Below are positions 11,287-18,479 of a stretch of DNA of 64,000 bases, one piece after another; position 1 is the stretch's first letter, and every line of letters begins with the position of its first letter. The position numbers and the translations under genes were made by a program. The notes beneath the pieces are model-generated. The model did no database searches and was not told the DNA's origin. It saw only the letters and a list, made by a program, of their open reading frames with translations. Source of the DNA: Polaribacter sp. BM10 (GTDB lineage: Bacteria > Bacteroidota > Bacteroidia > Flavobacteriales > Flavobacteriaceae). Location of the stretch: assembly GCF_002005425.1 (NCBI RefSeq), contig NZ_CP019704.1, positions 2,810,001-2,874,000 on the forward strand, in the 5' to 3' direction.

Positions 11287-12138
11287 ACAGGTAAAAACAC
11301 CTTTGCAACACACCCAAAATATGGATTAAAAGGTAGAGTGTTATTGGATGCTCCTTATAAAGCGATTACAGATCAAATGACTATGGAAAACCTTATAAGA
11401 GGAGGTAGAGAGGATCAGCTATTTGTAAATTCTACTATTGGGGAAACGGTTAAATCATTTAAATTATCAAATCCGAATACACATGAAATAAACTATAGAC
11501 AAAGTCTAAAAAGCTTTGATTTACTGTTAGAAGATTTTAAAGTCATAAAAACAACCTACAATCAGGTTTTAACCAAAAGTGCAAGTGAACTAGCTCACCT
11601 TGACTACATTTTCATCGACGAGTCTCATGCCCTAGCAAATGACATCAGTTTTCGATCCGAAGTAATTACTGCTCTAATCGAACATTTGACAGAATTCATA
11701 TGTAATAAACCAAGTCCAAAACCTTTCAATCCTGACATGAATGAAGTGTACCAATCCTTGAAGAAAAATTCTAAATTATTCAAGAATTCAGAATCGATAA
11801 GCCCCAGAACAAGTTCAGGAGGCAGAGGTATGTTAAATGATCCGAACTATGCTAAGAAAGTTTTTATCGTTTTGAATAAGGATCATGAGATTCTTTATGC
11901 TAATTTTTCCAAATCAGCAAGCTGTAGATTTTTATGCGATTACGCGTATACTCACGAAGGGTTTAAATTAAAGAATGGTATTACCCCTGTAAAATCGAAA
12001 AAAGGTATCTACAACCCAGAAACATATCTCACTTCTTTCTACAACAAGAAAGAACCTAGCAGAGCTGTCAATAATTACAGCATAATAGAACTTGATGTTT
12101 ATATTGCTAGATATTTGGAGTACTTAAAAACTAATTAG
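11287..12138 (+). CDS. primase-helicase exon 2: DExH helicase module, probably degenerate
   Basis: Exon 2 gives 283 residues in phase with exon 1; the spliced protein would be 871 residues. It completes the P-loop (exon 1 SQCG + TGKN), followed by a motif Ia-like LLDAPYKAITDQ, a motif Ib-like IKTTYNQ and motif II YIFIDESHAL, so it reads as an SF2 DExH helicase. Two oddities: the residue after GK is Asn, not Ser/Thr, and after motif II I see no motif III-VI. The last about 160 residues are unrelated-looking (NPDMNEVYQSLKK to the end). An internal deletion or truncation is likely. A bacterial gene caller would start this part at the GTG at 11338, but that start is an artefact of the intron. A 19-bp-stem terminator follows three bases after the stop. 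Confidence 0.7.
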   Translation, partial: TGKNTFATHPKYGLKGRVLLDAPYKAITDQMTMENLIRGGREDQLFVNSTIGETVKSFKLSNPNTHEINYRQSLKSFDLLLEDFKVIKTTYNQVLTKSASELAHLDYIFIDESHALANDISFRSEVITALIEHLTEFICNKPSPKPFNPDMNEVYQSLKKNSKLFKNSESISPRTSSGGRGMLNDPNYAKKVFIVLNKDHEILYANFSKSASCRFLCDYAYTHEGFKLKNGITPVKSKKGIYNPETYLTSFYNKKEPSRAVNNYSIIELDVYIARYLEYLKTN

Positions 12139-12140
12139 AT

Positions 12141-12181
12141 AAAGAAATCAACCAACCCATATTGGGTTGGTTGATTTCTTT
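12141..12181 (+). terminator. strong hairpin terminator of the primase-helicase gene
   Basis: A perfect 19-bp inverted repeat (12141-12159 with 12163-12181) with a 3-nt loop starts three bases past the stop at 12138. The right arm ends in TTTCTTT. It is the longest terminator-like stem near the island. Confidence 0.75.
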
Positions 12182-12548
12182 AATGCAAAACGTTTTTTCT
12201 TTTTCTCCTCCAGATTAATAATAGCTTGCAGCCATCACTAATCATTCTTGAAATTAATTCGTTTGCACAATCTCTCTGTTCCATATTATATATGTTTTTA
12301 TGATTATTTTTATAAGGTTTTTAGAAAATGCAAAAGGCCTAAAAAACTCAAGTATCAAAAGTTCCAAATAAAATAGAAATACCAAGTATTTTACGTAATC
12401 TAATGATTCAATAAATAATGTTATAACTTATCTCCTGCGCAATACAAAAAGTTTAACTATTAAGATTTTTAATAAAGGAGAGCCCTGTTTCAATTTTTAA
12501 GAATATATGAAAAGGCTAATTTGTTGTACCTATGTTGTACCTAATAAA
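12182..12548. other. non-coding stretch between the island and the tRNA cluster
   Basis: About 370 AT-rich bases without a supportable gene. A 34-codon frame on the minus strand (12180-12284) has no recognisable product. At the right end lies an 11-bp tandem repeat (12522-12543). This could be the scar of an integrated element next to tRNA-Leu, but no second att copy was found in the window. Confidence 0.5.
12522..12543 (+). repeat. 11-bp tandem repeat beside tRNA-Leu
   Basis: TGTTGTACCTA is repeated directly (12522-12532, 12533-12543), six bases before the terminator of the tRNA operon. tRNA-Leu 3' ends are known integration sites for Bacteroidota elements such as NBU1, so the repeat may be part of an attachment region. 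This is inference. Confidence 0.5.
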
Positions 12549-12578
12549 AAAACCGTAACAAATAAATGTTACGGTTTT
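12549..12578 (-). terminator. terminator of the tRNA operon
   Basis: An 11-bp inverted repeat (12549-12559 with 12568-12578) with an 8-nt loop, followed on the minus strand by a run of T. It lies three bases after the 3' end of tRNA-Leu. Confidence 0.85.
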
Positions 12579-12580
12579 AG

Positions 12581-12666
12581 TACTGAAGATGGGACTTGAA
12601 CCCATACGGCCATTACTGACCACTGGATTTTAAGTCCAGCGTGTCTACCAATTCCACCACTTCAGC
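12581..12666 (-). tRNA. tRNA-Leu (anticodon TAA)
   Basis: An 86-nt cloverleaf read on the minus strand: acceptor GCTGAAG with CTTCAGT, a long variable arm typical of Leu, anticodon loop CTTAAAA with anticodon TAA, and T-loop GGTTCAAGTCC. CCA is not encoded. It is the last gene of a three-tRNA operon. Confidence 0.95.
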
Positions 12667-12688
12667 ATTGGTATGCTTGTCATATTAG

Positions 12689-12760
12689 AGCGAAAGACGG
12701 GATTTGAACCCGCGACCCTCACCTTGGCAAGGTGATGCTCTACCCCTGAGCTACTTTCGC
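12689..12760 (-). tRNA. tRNA-Gly (anticodon GCC)
   Basis: A 72-nt cloverleaf on the minus strand: acceptor GCGAAAG/CTTTCGC, D-arm AGCTCAGGGGTAGAGC, anticodon loop TTGCCAA with anticodon GCC, T-loop GGTTCAAATCC. CCA is not encoded. It is the middle gene of the tRNA operon. Confidence 0.95.
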
Positions 12761-12781
12761 AGTCAATGTTTATGAACTTTG

Positions 12782-12855
12782 CTCCTCTTCAAGGACTCGA
12801 ACCTTGGACCCTCTGATTAACAGTCAGATGCTCTAACCAACTGAGCTAAAGAGGA
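12782..12855 (-). tRNA. tRNA-Asn (anticodon GTT)
   Basis: A 74-nt cloverleaf on the minus strand: acceptor TCCTCTT/AAGAGGA, D-arm AGCTCAGTTGGTTAGAGC, anticodon loop CTGTTAA with anticodon GTT, T-loop GGTTCGAGTCC. It is the first gene of the operon, just downstream of a clear promoter. Confidence 0.95.
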
Positions 12856-12885
12856 GTTTGCGACACTATTTGTGTTTTGCGAGTG

Positions 12886-12916
12886 CAAATATACACCTTT
12901 TTTATACTTCACCAAA
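12886..12916 (-). promoter_or_regulatory. tRNA operon promoter (TTTG-N19-TATATTTG)
   Basis: On the minus strand a -33 TTTG (12913-12916) is followed after 19 bases by the -7 box TATATTTG (12886-12893), which fits the Bacteroidota sigma-A consensus TAnnTTTG. The expected start is about 25 bases before tRNA-Asn. Confidence 0.8.
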
Positions 12917-12992
12917 TAAATTTCAAAAAAAAATGATTTTTTTTTCATTTTAATATATTTGGAATAAATTCTTCTTTAATTTCAAAATATTG

Positions 12993-13000
12993 TATTTTTG
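12993..13000 (+). promoter_or_regulatory. probable -7 box of sucA
   Basis: TATTTTTG matches TAnnTTTG and lies 40 bases before the sucA ATG. A clear TTG at -33 is not seen, so confidence is moderate. It is divergent from the tRNA promoter about 100 bases away. Confidence 0.5.
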
Positions 13001-13040
13001 CTATAATAATATGCTTAAAACATAAAGCACAAACTATTAT

Positions 13041-15776
13041 ATGGACAAATTTTCGTTCTTAAACGCAGCACATACGGGCTTTATAGCCGATTTATACGAT
13101 CAATATTTAATTAATCCTGATTCTGTAGAACCAAGTTGGAGAAGCTTTTTTCAGGGATATGATTTAGCAAATGAAAATTATTCTTTTTCTGATGAAGAAA
13201 CTTCGATAGAGATTCCTCAAGATGTAAAAAAAGAATTTTTAGTAGTAGATTTAATAAATGGATACAGAACAAGAGGACATTTATTTACTAAAACAAATCC
13301 TGTTAGAGATAGAAGGCAATACCAACCAACATTAGAATTATCTAACTTTGGTTTAACCGAAAACGATTTAGATAAAGAGTTTTCTGCAGGAGATGTATTA
13401 GGTTTAGGTAGAGTAAAACTATCTGTAATTATAAATCACTTAAAAAGCATTTATTGCGATTCTATTGGTGTAGAGTACATGTATATGCGAAATCCAGAAA
13501 AATTAAAGTGGTGGCAAAATCGTTTGAATGAAAACGATAATCATCCTAAATATTCTGTAGATGCAAAAAAATATATTTTATCAAAATTAAACCAAGCCGT
13601 TTCTTTCGAAAGTTTTTTGCAAACTAAATATGTTGGTCAAAAACGTTTTTCTTTAGAAGGTGGTGAAGCTTTAATACCAGGTATTAGTGTTGCATTAAGA
13701 GAAGCAGCAGAAACATTTGGTGTTAAAGAATGTGTTTTAGGTATGGCTCATAGAGGTCGTTTAAATACATTGGTTAATATCTTTAAAAAACCAGTTAGAG
13801 ATTTATTTAGCGAGTTTGAGGGTAAAGATTTTGAGGATGATGACATTGATGGAGATGTAAAATACCATTTAGGTTTAACTTTAAGTAAGACTTATAGAGA
13901 TGGTAATGAAATAAAAATGAATTTAGTTCCTAACCCTTCGCATCTAGAAACTGTTGCTGCAGTAGCAGAAGGTATTACAAGAGCTAAAATTGATAGAAAA
14001 TATAACGGAGATTCTAGTAAGATTTTACCAATCGTTATTCATGGTGATGCAGCAATTGCTGGTCAAGGTATTGCTTATGAAATTGTTCAAATGGCAAAGT
14101 TAAATGGATATAAAACAGGTGGTACAATACATATTGTTGTAAACAACCAAGTTGGTTTTACTACAAATTATTTAGATGCACGTTCTAGTACATACTGTAC
14201 AGATGTTGGTAAAGTTACCCTATCACCAGTTTTACATGTAAATGCAGATGATACAGAAGCAGTTTGTCATGCAATGCAAATGGCTTTAGAGTTTAGAATG
14301 AAGTTTAAGACTGATATTTTTATTGACTTGCTAGGTTATAGAAAATATGGACATAATGAAGGTGATGAACCTCGTTTTACACAACCTAAATTATATAAAG
14401 CAATATCTAAACATAAAAATGTTAAAGATATTTATGCTGATAAATTAATTGAAGAAGGTAGCATAGACAAAGGTTATTTAACAGAAATAACTTCTGAGTT
14501 TAAAGGAATGCTAGAAAGAGAATTCGATTTATCAAAAGAAGATAAAAATTCTAAGGTAAAAGAATTTATGAAATCTACTTGGGAAGGTTTTGATAGAGAA
14601 GATTTAACGACAATGTTAGAACCTGTAGATACAAGTTATAAAGCAGAACAGCTTAAACATATTGCAAAAGTAGTTTCTACGGTACCAGAAGGTGTTAAGT
14701 TTTTAAGAAAAGCAGAACGTATCTTGCAAGGTAGAGCAAAAATGGCTTTTGAAACCAATGAGTTAGATTGGGGAATGGCAGAAAATTTAGCGTATGGATC
14801 TTTAATGGAAGAAGGTTTTAATGTAAGAATTTCTGGTCAAGATGTAGAAAGAGGAACTTTTTCTCATAGACACGCCATTTTAAGAGATGAAATTACAGAA
14901 GAAAGAATTAACCTATTAAACACAAATCCAGAGAATAAAGGACAGATGTATATTTACAATTCTTTATTGTCTGAATATGGTGTTTTAGGTTTCGATTATG
15001 GTTATGCCATGGCAAACCCTAATACACTTACTATTTGGGAAGCTCAGTTTGGAGATTTTTCTAACGGTGCTCAAATAATGTTTGATCAATATATTTCTGC
15101 AGCAGAAGATAAGTGGAAGTTACAAAACGGAATTGTTGTTTTATTACCTCACGGATATGAAGGACAAGGATCTGAGCATTCATCTGCAAGAATAGAACGT
15201 TATTTACAGTTGTGTGCAGAAGATAACATGACAGTTGCAAATTGTACAACTCCGGCAAATTTTTATCATTTATTGCGTAGACAAATGAAACGTGATTTTA
15301 GAAAGCCGTTAATTGTATTTACGCCAAAGAGTTTATTAAGACACCCGAAAGCGATTAACACTATCGAAGACTTAGCTACTGGAGAATTTCAAGAAGTAAT
15401 AGATGATACATTAAATCCTAAAAATGTTAAGAAATTAGTATTTTGTATGGGTAAATTCTATTACGACTTATTAGAAGAAAGAGAAAAATTAGGTAGAGAA
15501 GATGTTGCTCTTGTTAGAATAGAACAATTATTTCCTTTACATTTAGATAAATTACAAAAAGTAATAGATAGGTATCCAAACGTAGAAAATTATGTTTGGG
15601 CGCAAGAAGAGCCAAGAAACATGGGAGCATGGAGCTTTATGTTAGAACGTTTTGATTTAGTAAAACTAAATGTTCGTTCTCGTAAATATTATGCAGTACC
15701 AGCAGCTGGTTCTAGTACAAGATTTAAAAAACGTCATAAAGCGGTTATTGATAGCGTTTTTAATGATAATGAGTAA
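13041..15776 (+). CDS. sucA: 2-oxoglutarate dehydrogenase E1 component
   Basis: Thiamine-diphosphate-dependent E1 subunit of 2-oxoglutarate dehydrogenase, a cytosolic TCA-cycle complex that converts 2-oxoglutarate to succinyl-CoA together with SucB and an E3 encoded elsewhere. At 911 residues it has the family's usual length. The N-terminus starts with the E1o pattern FLNAAHTGFIADLYDQY and PSWRSFFQGYD. The TPP region reads HGDAAIAGQGIAYE then NNQVGFTT, preceded by GMAHRGRLNTL. The C-terminal transketolase-like part has WEAQFGDFSNGAQ, LLPHGYEGQGSEHSSAR and EEPRNMGAW. The E2 gene follows after 188 bases, so the two form a transcription unit, although a long hairpin repeat lies between them. Confidence 0.97.
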   Translation: MDKFSFLNAAHTGFIADLYDQYLINPDSVEPSWRSFFQGYDLANENYSFSDEETSIEIPQDVKKEFLVVDLINGYRTRGHLFTKTNPVRDRRQYQPTLELSNFGLTENDLDKEFSAGDVLGLGRVKLSVIINHLKSIYCDSIGVEYMYMRNPEKLKWWQNRLNENDNHPKYSVDAKKYILSKLNQAVSFESFLQTKYVGQKRFSLEGGEALIPGISVALREAAETFGVKECVLGMAHRGRLNTLVNIFKKPVRDLFSEFEGKDFEDDDIDGDVKYHLGLTLSKTYRDGNEIKMNLVPNPSHLETVAAVAEGITRAKIDRKYNGDSSKILPIVIHGDAAIAGQGIAYEIVQMAKLNGYKTGGTIHIVVNNQVGFTTNYLDARSSTYCTDVGKVTLSPVLHVNADDTEAVCHAMQMALEFRMKFKTDIFIDLLGYRKYGHNEGDEPRFTQPKLYKAISKHKNVKDIYADKLIEEGSIDKGYLTEITSEFKGMLEREFDLSKEDKNSKVKEFMKSTWEGFDREDLTTMLEPVDTSYKAEQLKHIAKVVSTVPEGVKFLRKAERILQGRAKMAFETNELDWGMAENLAYGSLMEEGFNVRISGQDVERGTFSHRHAILRDEITEERINLLNTNPENKGQMYIYNSLLSEYGVLGFDYGYAMANPNTLTIWEAQFGDFSNGAQIMFDQYISAAEDKWKLQNGIVVLLPHGYEGQGSEHSSARIERYLQLCAEDNMTVANCTTPANFYHLLRRQMKRDFRKPLIVFTPKSLLRHPKAINTIEDLATGEFQEVIDDTLNPKNVKKLVFCMGKFYYDLLEEREKLGREDVALVRIEQLFPLHLDKLQKVIDRYPNVENYVWAQEEPRNMGAWSFMLERFDLVKLNVRSRKYYAVPAAGSSTRFKKRHKAVIDSVFNDNE

Positions 15777-15778
15777 GT

Positions 15779-15901
15779 GCGTTAAGGATTGAAACGACAT
15801 CCTTTTAATTTTGTTAGTTCGAGTAAATTTGAGAAGAATGAGCAAATTTATATCGAGAACAAAAAATTAAAAGATATAGTGTAAAGTCTGTTTAAACGCC
15901 C
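15779..15901 (-). repeat. intergenic hairpin repeat, copy 1
   Basis: Member of the four-copy family described under findings, in minus orientation. The outer ends are GCGTTAAGG and TTTAAACGCCC. Inner arms pair CCTTTTAATTTTG with CAAAAAATTAAAAG, and GTTCGAGTAAATTTG with CAAATTTATATCGAGAAC. It fills the sucA-sucB gap, so it is transcribed and would fold in the mRNA. Confidence 0.7.
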
Positions 15902-15964
15902 AAAAAGAATAGAAAATAAAGTAATTAAAAAGCTATTTATTTAGCAAAAGTAAAATAAGAAACC

Positions 15965-17188
15965 ATGAGTGTTTTAGAAATGAAAGTTCCTTCTCCAGGA
16001 GAATCAATTACAGAAGTAGAAATTGCAACTTGGTTAGTTGAAGATGGAGATTATGTTGAAAAAGATCAACCAATTGCAGAAGTAGATTCAGACAAAGCAA
16101 CGTTAGAATTGCCTGCAGAAGAAAGTGGAATTATAACTTTAAAGGCAGAAGAAGGTGATGCTGTAGCCGTTGGTGCTGTAGTTTGTTTAATTGATACAAG
16201 TGCTGCTAAACCAGAAGGAGATGCCTCTAATGATGGTGCAAAACCAACTAAAGAAGCACCTGCACAAACAGAAAAAGTTTCGCCTGCAGTAGAGAAAAAA
16301 GACACATATGCGTCTGGTGTAGCATCGCCAGCAGCAAAAAAGGTTTTGGCCGAAAAAGGTATTGACGCTAAATCTGTAAACGGAACTGGTAAAGATGGCA
16401 GAATCACTAAAGATGATGCAGTTAAAGCGGTACCTTCTATGGGAACTCAGCCAGCGAATGGTTCTAGAAACACAGAGCGTAAAAAAATGTCTATGTTACG
16501 TAGAAAAGTAGCACAGCGTTTAGTTGCAGTAAAAAGTGAAACAGCAATGTTAACTACTTTTAACGAAGTAAACATGCAACCAATTTTTGATTTACGTAAA
16601 GAATATAAAGAAGATTTTAAAGCAAAGCACGGTGTTGGTTTAGGTTTTATGTCTTTCTTTACTTTGGCAGTTGTTAGAGCTTTAAAAATGTATCCAGATG
16701 TTAACTCTATGATTGATGGAGATTTTCAAATAAAACACGATTTTCAAGATATTTCTATTGCAGTTTCTGGGCCTAAAGGTTTAATGGTACCTGTAATTAG
16801 AAATGCAGAAAACTTATCTTTTAGAGGTGTAGAAAGTGAAGTTAAACGTTTGGCTTTAAGAGCAAGAGATGGGCAGATTACTGTTGATGAAATGACCGGT
16901 GGTACATTTACAATTACAAACGGTGGTGTATTTGGTTCTATGTTATCTACACCAATTATTAATCCTCCACAAAGTGGAATCTTAGGAATGCACAATATCG
17001 TAAATAGACCAATGGCTGTTAACGGTGGCGTTATTATACAACCAATTATGTATGTCGCTTTATCTTACGATCATAGAATAATTGATGGTAGAGAGTCTGT
17101 AGGTTTCTTAGTTGCAGTTAAAGAAGCATTAGAAAACCCAGTAGAATTGTTAATGGACAACAATCCTAAGAAAGCATTAGAAATGTAA
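15965..17188 (+). CDS. sucB: dihydrolipoyl succinyltransferase (2-oxoglutarate dehydrogenase E2)
   Basis: The E2 core of the 2-oxoglutarate dehydrogenase complex; moves the succinyl group from lipoamide to CoA. At 407 residues, domain order is: lipoyl domain (residues 1-77, lipoylated Lys in [11 protein letters not shown]), an Ala/Pro/Lys-rich linker, a peripheral subunit-binding domain (about 117-155, [24 protein letters not shown]), then the acyltransferase domain with the catalytic [12 protein letters not shown] near the C-terminus. It has one lipoyl domain only, as usual for SucB. It lies directly downstream of sucA. A standard terminator follows at 17216. Confidence 0.97.
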   Translation: MSVLEMKVPSPGESITEVEIATWLVEDGDYVEKDQPIAEVDSDKATLELPAEESGIITLKAEEGDAVAVGAVVCLIDTSAAKPEGDASNDGAKPTKEAPAQTEKVSPAVEKKDTYASGVASPAAKKVLAEKGIDAKSVNGTGKDGRITKDDAVKAVPSMGTQPANGSRNTERKKMSMLRRKVAQRLVAVKSETAMLTTFNEVNMQPIFDLRKEYKEDFKAKHGVGLGFMSFFTLAVVRALKMYPDVNSMIDGDFQIKHDFQDISIAVSGPKGLMVPVIRNAENLSFRGVESEVKRLALRARDGQITVDEMTGGTFTITNGGVFGSMLSTPIINPPQSGILGMHNIVNRPMAVNGGVIIQPIMYVALSYDHRIIDGRESVGFLVAVKEALENPVELLMDNNPKKALEM

Positions 17189-17215
17189 AATAGTATTTTA
17201 CTTTATTGATATTAA

Positions 17216-17250
17216 AAAATCCCAAGCTATTAAGTTTGGGATTTTTTTTT
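17216..17250 (+). terminator. terminator after sucB
   Basis: A 10-bp inverted repeat (17216-17225 with 17236-17245) followed by a T run ends the sucAB unit. Confidence 0.88.
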
Positions 17251-17347
17251 GAAGTTCTTCCTAATAACATCTTTAGTTTGGCATTCATCAAATTAGCAAT
17301 AATTCATTAAAAAACACGTACTTTGTTAATTAGATAATAAAATTATA

Positions 17348-18028
17348 ATGATGCATAAAATATTAAAATTATCGATAGCAACTTTATTAACCATTTTTGT
17401 ATTACTTAGTTGTGCTACTGATAAAAAAAAGAAAGAGTTTGAGCTACAGCAAGGAGATTTATTATTTCAAAATACCGGAACAGACGAAATAGATAATGCT
17501 ATTAAAGATGTAACTGCAACCTCTAAAGCTAAAAACTATTCTCATGTTGGTATTGCAATGCAAGAAGATGATAAATGGTTTGTGGTAGAAGCAATTCCGA
17601 AAATAGGAATTAGCAAAACTCCGATAACTGAATTCTTAAATCGAAATAAAAATACGCAAGACAAATCTCAAACTACAGTTGCAAGATTAGACAGTATGTA
17701 TCAGCCTTATATTTCTAAAGCAATTAATTACGGAATCGAAAGAATTGGCACACCTTATGATGCAGTTTTTTTATGGGATGATACTTCTTATTACTGTTCT
17801 GAATTAGTTTACAAAATGTTTTCTTCTCAAAATTTGTCAAAAGAAGATTTGCCTTTTCTTACACATCCGATGACGTTTAATGATAAATCAGGTAAACCAA
17901 TGGCAAGTTGGGTAAAGTATTATGAAGTAAGAAATCAACCAATACCAGAAGGAATTGAAGGAACAAACCCCAATTTAATGGCGAGTAGTTCTAAAATTAC
18001 ATTTGTACATGATTATGAAAAAGAGTAA
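17348..18028 (+). CDS. YiiX-like permuted NlpC/P60 lipoprotein
   Basis: A 226-residue lipoprotein (signal ending LLSC, cysteine at residue 22) of the YiiX/YebB-like cysteine hydrolase family, a permuted papain-like fold. The catalytic pair is visible as NYSHVGIAM (histidine) and DDTSYYCSELVYKMF (cysteine). The opening QQGDLLFQ is also typical. These proteins probably cleave amide bonds in cell-wall or lipid substrates; the substrate is not known. The preferred start could be either of two adjacent ATGs (17348, 17351). It is followed after 29 bases by the broken DUF2200 gene. Confidence 0.8.
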   Translation: MMHKILKLSIATLLTIFVLLSCATDKKKKEFELQQGDLLFQNTGTDEIDNAIKDVTATSKAKNYSHVGIAMQEDDKWFVVEAIPKIGISKTPITEFLNRNKNTQDKSQTTVARLDSMYQPYISKAINYGIERIGTPYDAVFLWDDTSYYCSELVYKMFSSQNLSKEDLPFLTHPMTFNDKSGKPMASWVKYYEVRNQPIPEGIEGTNPNLMASSSKITFVHDYEKE

Positions 18029-18057
18029 AAAGATTACTATAACTTAAATCTAAAAAC

Positions 18058-18425
18058 ATGAAAGTTACACCAGAAAAAAACGAAAATATTGCAAATATGA
18101 TTTTCGGTTCAATTTATCCTCTTTACTGGAATAGATTAGAAAAAAATGGACGAACGAAAGAAGAATTTCATCAGGTTTTAGAATGGTTAACTGGTTTTAA
18201 TGAAGAAAAATTACAATCTTTAATTGAAGAAAAAGTAACTTTTAGAACTTTTTTTAACAAGCAAAAATAAATCCGAATGCACATTTAATAAAAGGTGTTG
18301 TTTATGGTTATAGAATTGAAGAAATTGAAGACGAATTTGAAGTCTACAAAAAATGTAGACAAATGGAAAAGTTAATAGATGAACTTGCTAAAGGAAGAAA
18401 AATGGAGAAAATTTTACGTTCTTAA
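18058..18425 (+). pseudogene. DUF2200 protein gene broken by a single-base frameshift
   Basis: The first frame (18058-18270) encodes 70 residues (FGSIYPLYWNRLEKNGRTKE ...) ending VTFRTFFNKQK. After a one-base shift at the A-rich stretch around 18258-18266, the reading continues AKINPNAHLIKGVVYGY, then ELAKGRKMEKILRS and a stop at 18425. Joined, the product is about 122 residues, the normal length of DUF2200. A missing A in the run (AACAAGCA in place of AACAAAGCA) would explain it. This is either a real inactivating mutation or a sequence error; programmed shifting is unlikely. DUF2200 has no known function. Confidence 0.82.
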
Positions 18426-18479
18426 ATATTAAATAGATTTTTCTTTTTGAATTTATTTACCTTGCAATAAAAAGCTACA

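Noticed and set aside
11338..12138. Separate helicase gene starting at GTG 11338
   Set aside because: Protein similarity to helicases begins upstream at the P-loop half (TGK at 11287), in the same frame, and the sequence before it folds as an intron end. The GTG is only the first alternative start codon available.
12180..12284. 34-codon minus-strand ORF (MEQRDCANELIS...)
   Set aside because: Short, no recognisable motif, no promoter or RBS, and its end runs into the primase-helicase terminator. It could be real, but nothing supports it.
12581..12855. Partial rRNA operon beside the tRNA cluster
   Set aside because: Only three tRNAs with their own promoter and terminator; no rRNA sequence is seen on either side.
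16066..16407. 113-codon minus-strand ORF opposite sucB
   Set aside because: Shadow of the Ala/Pro/Lys-rich linker coding region of sucB; no promoter or homology-like pattern.
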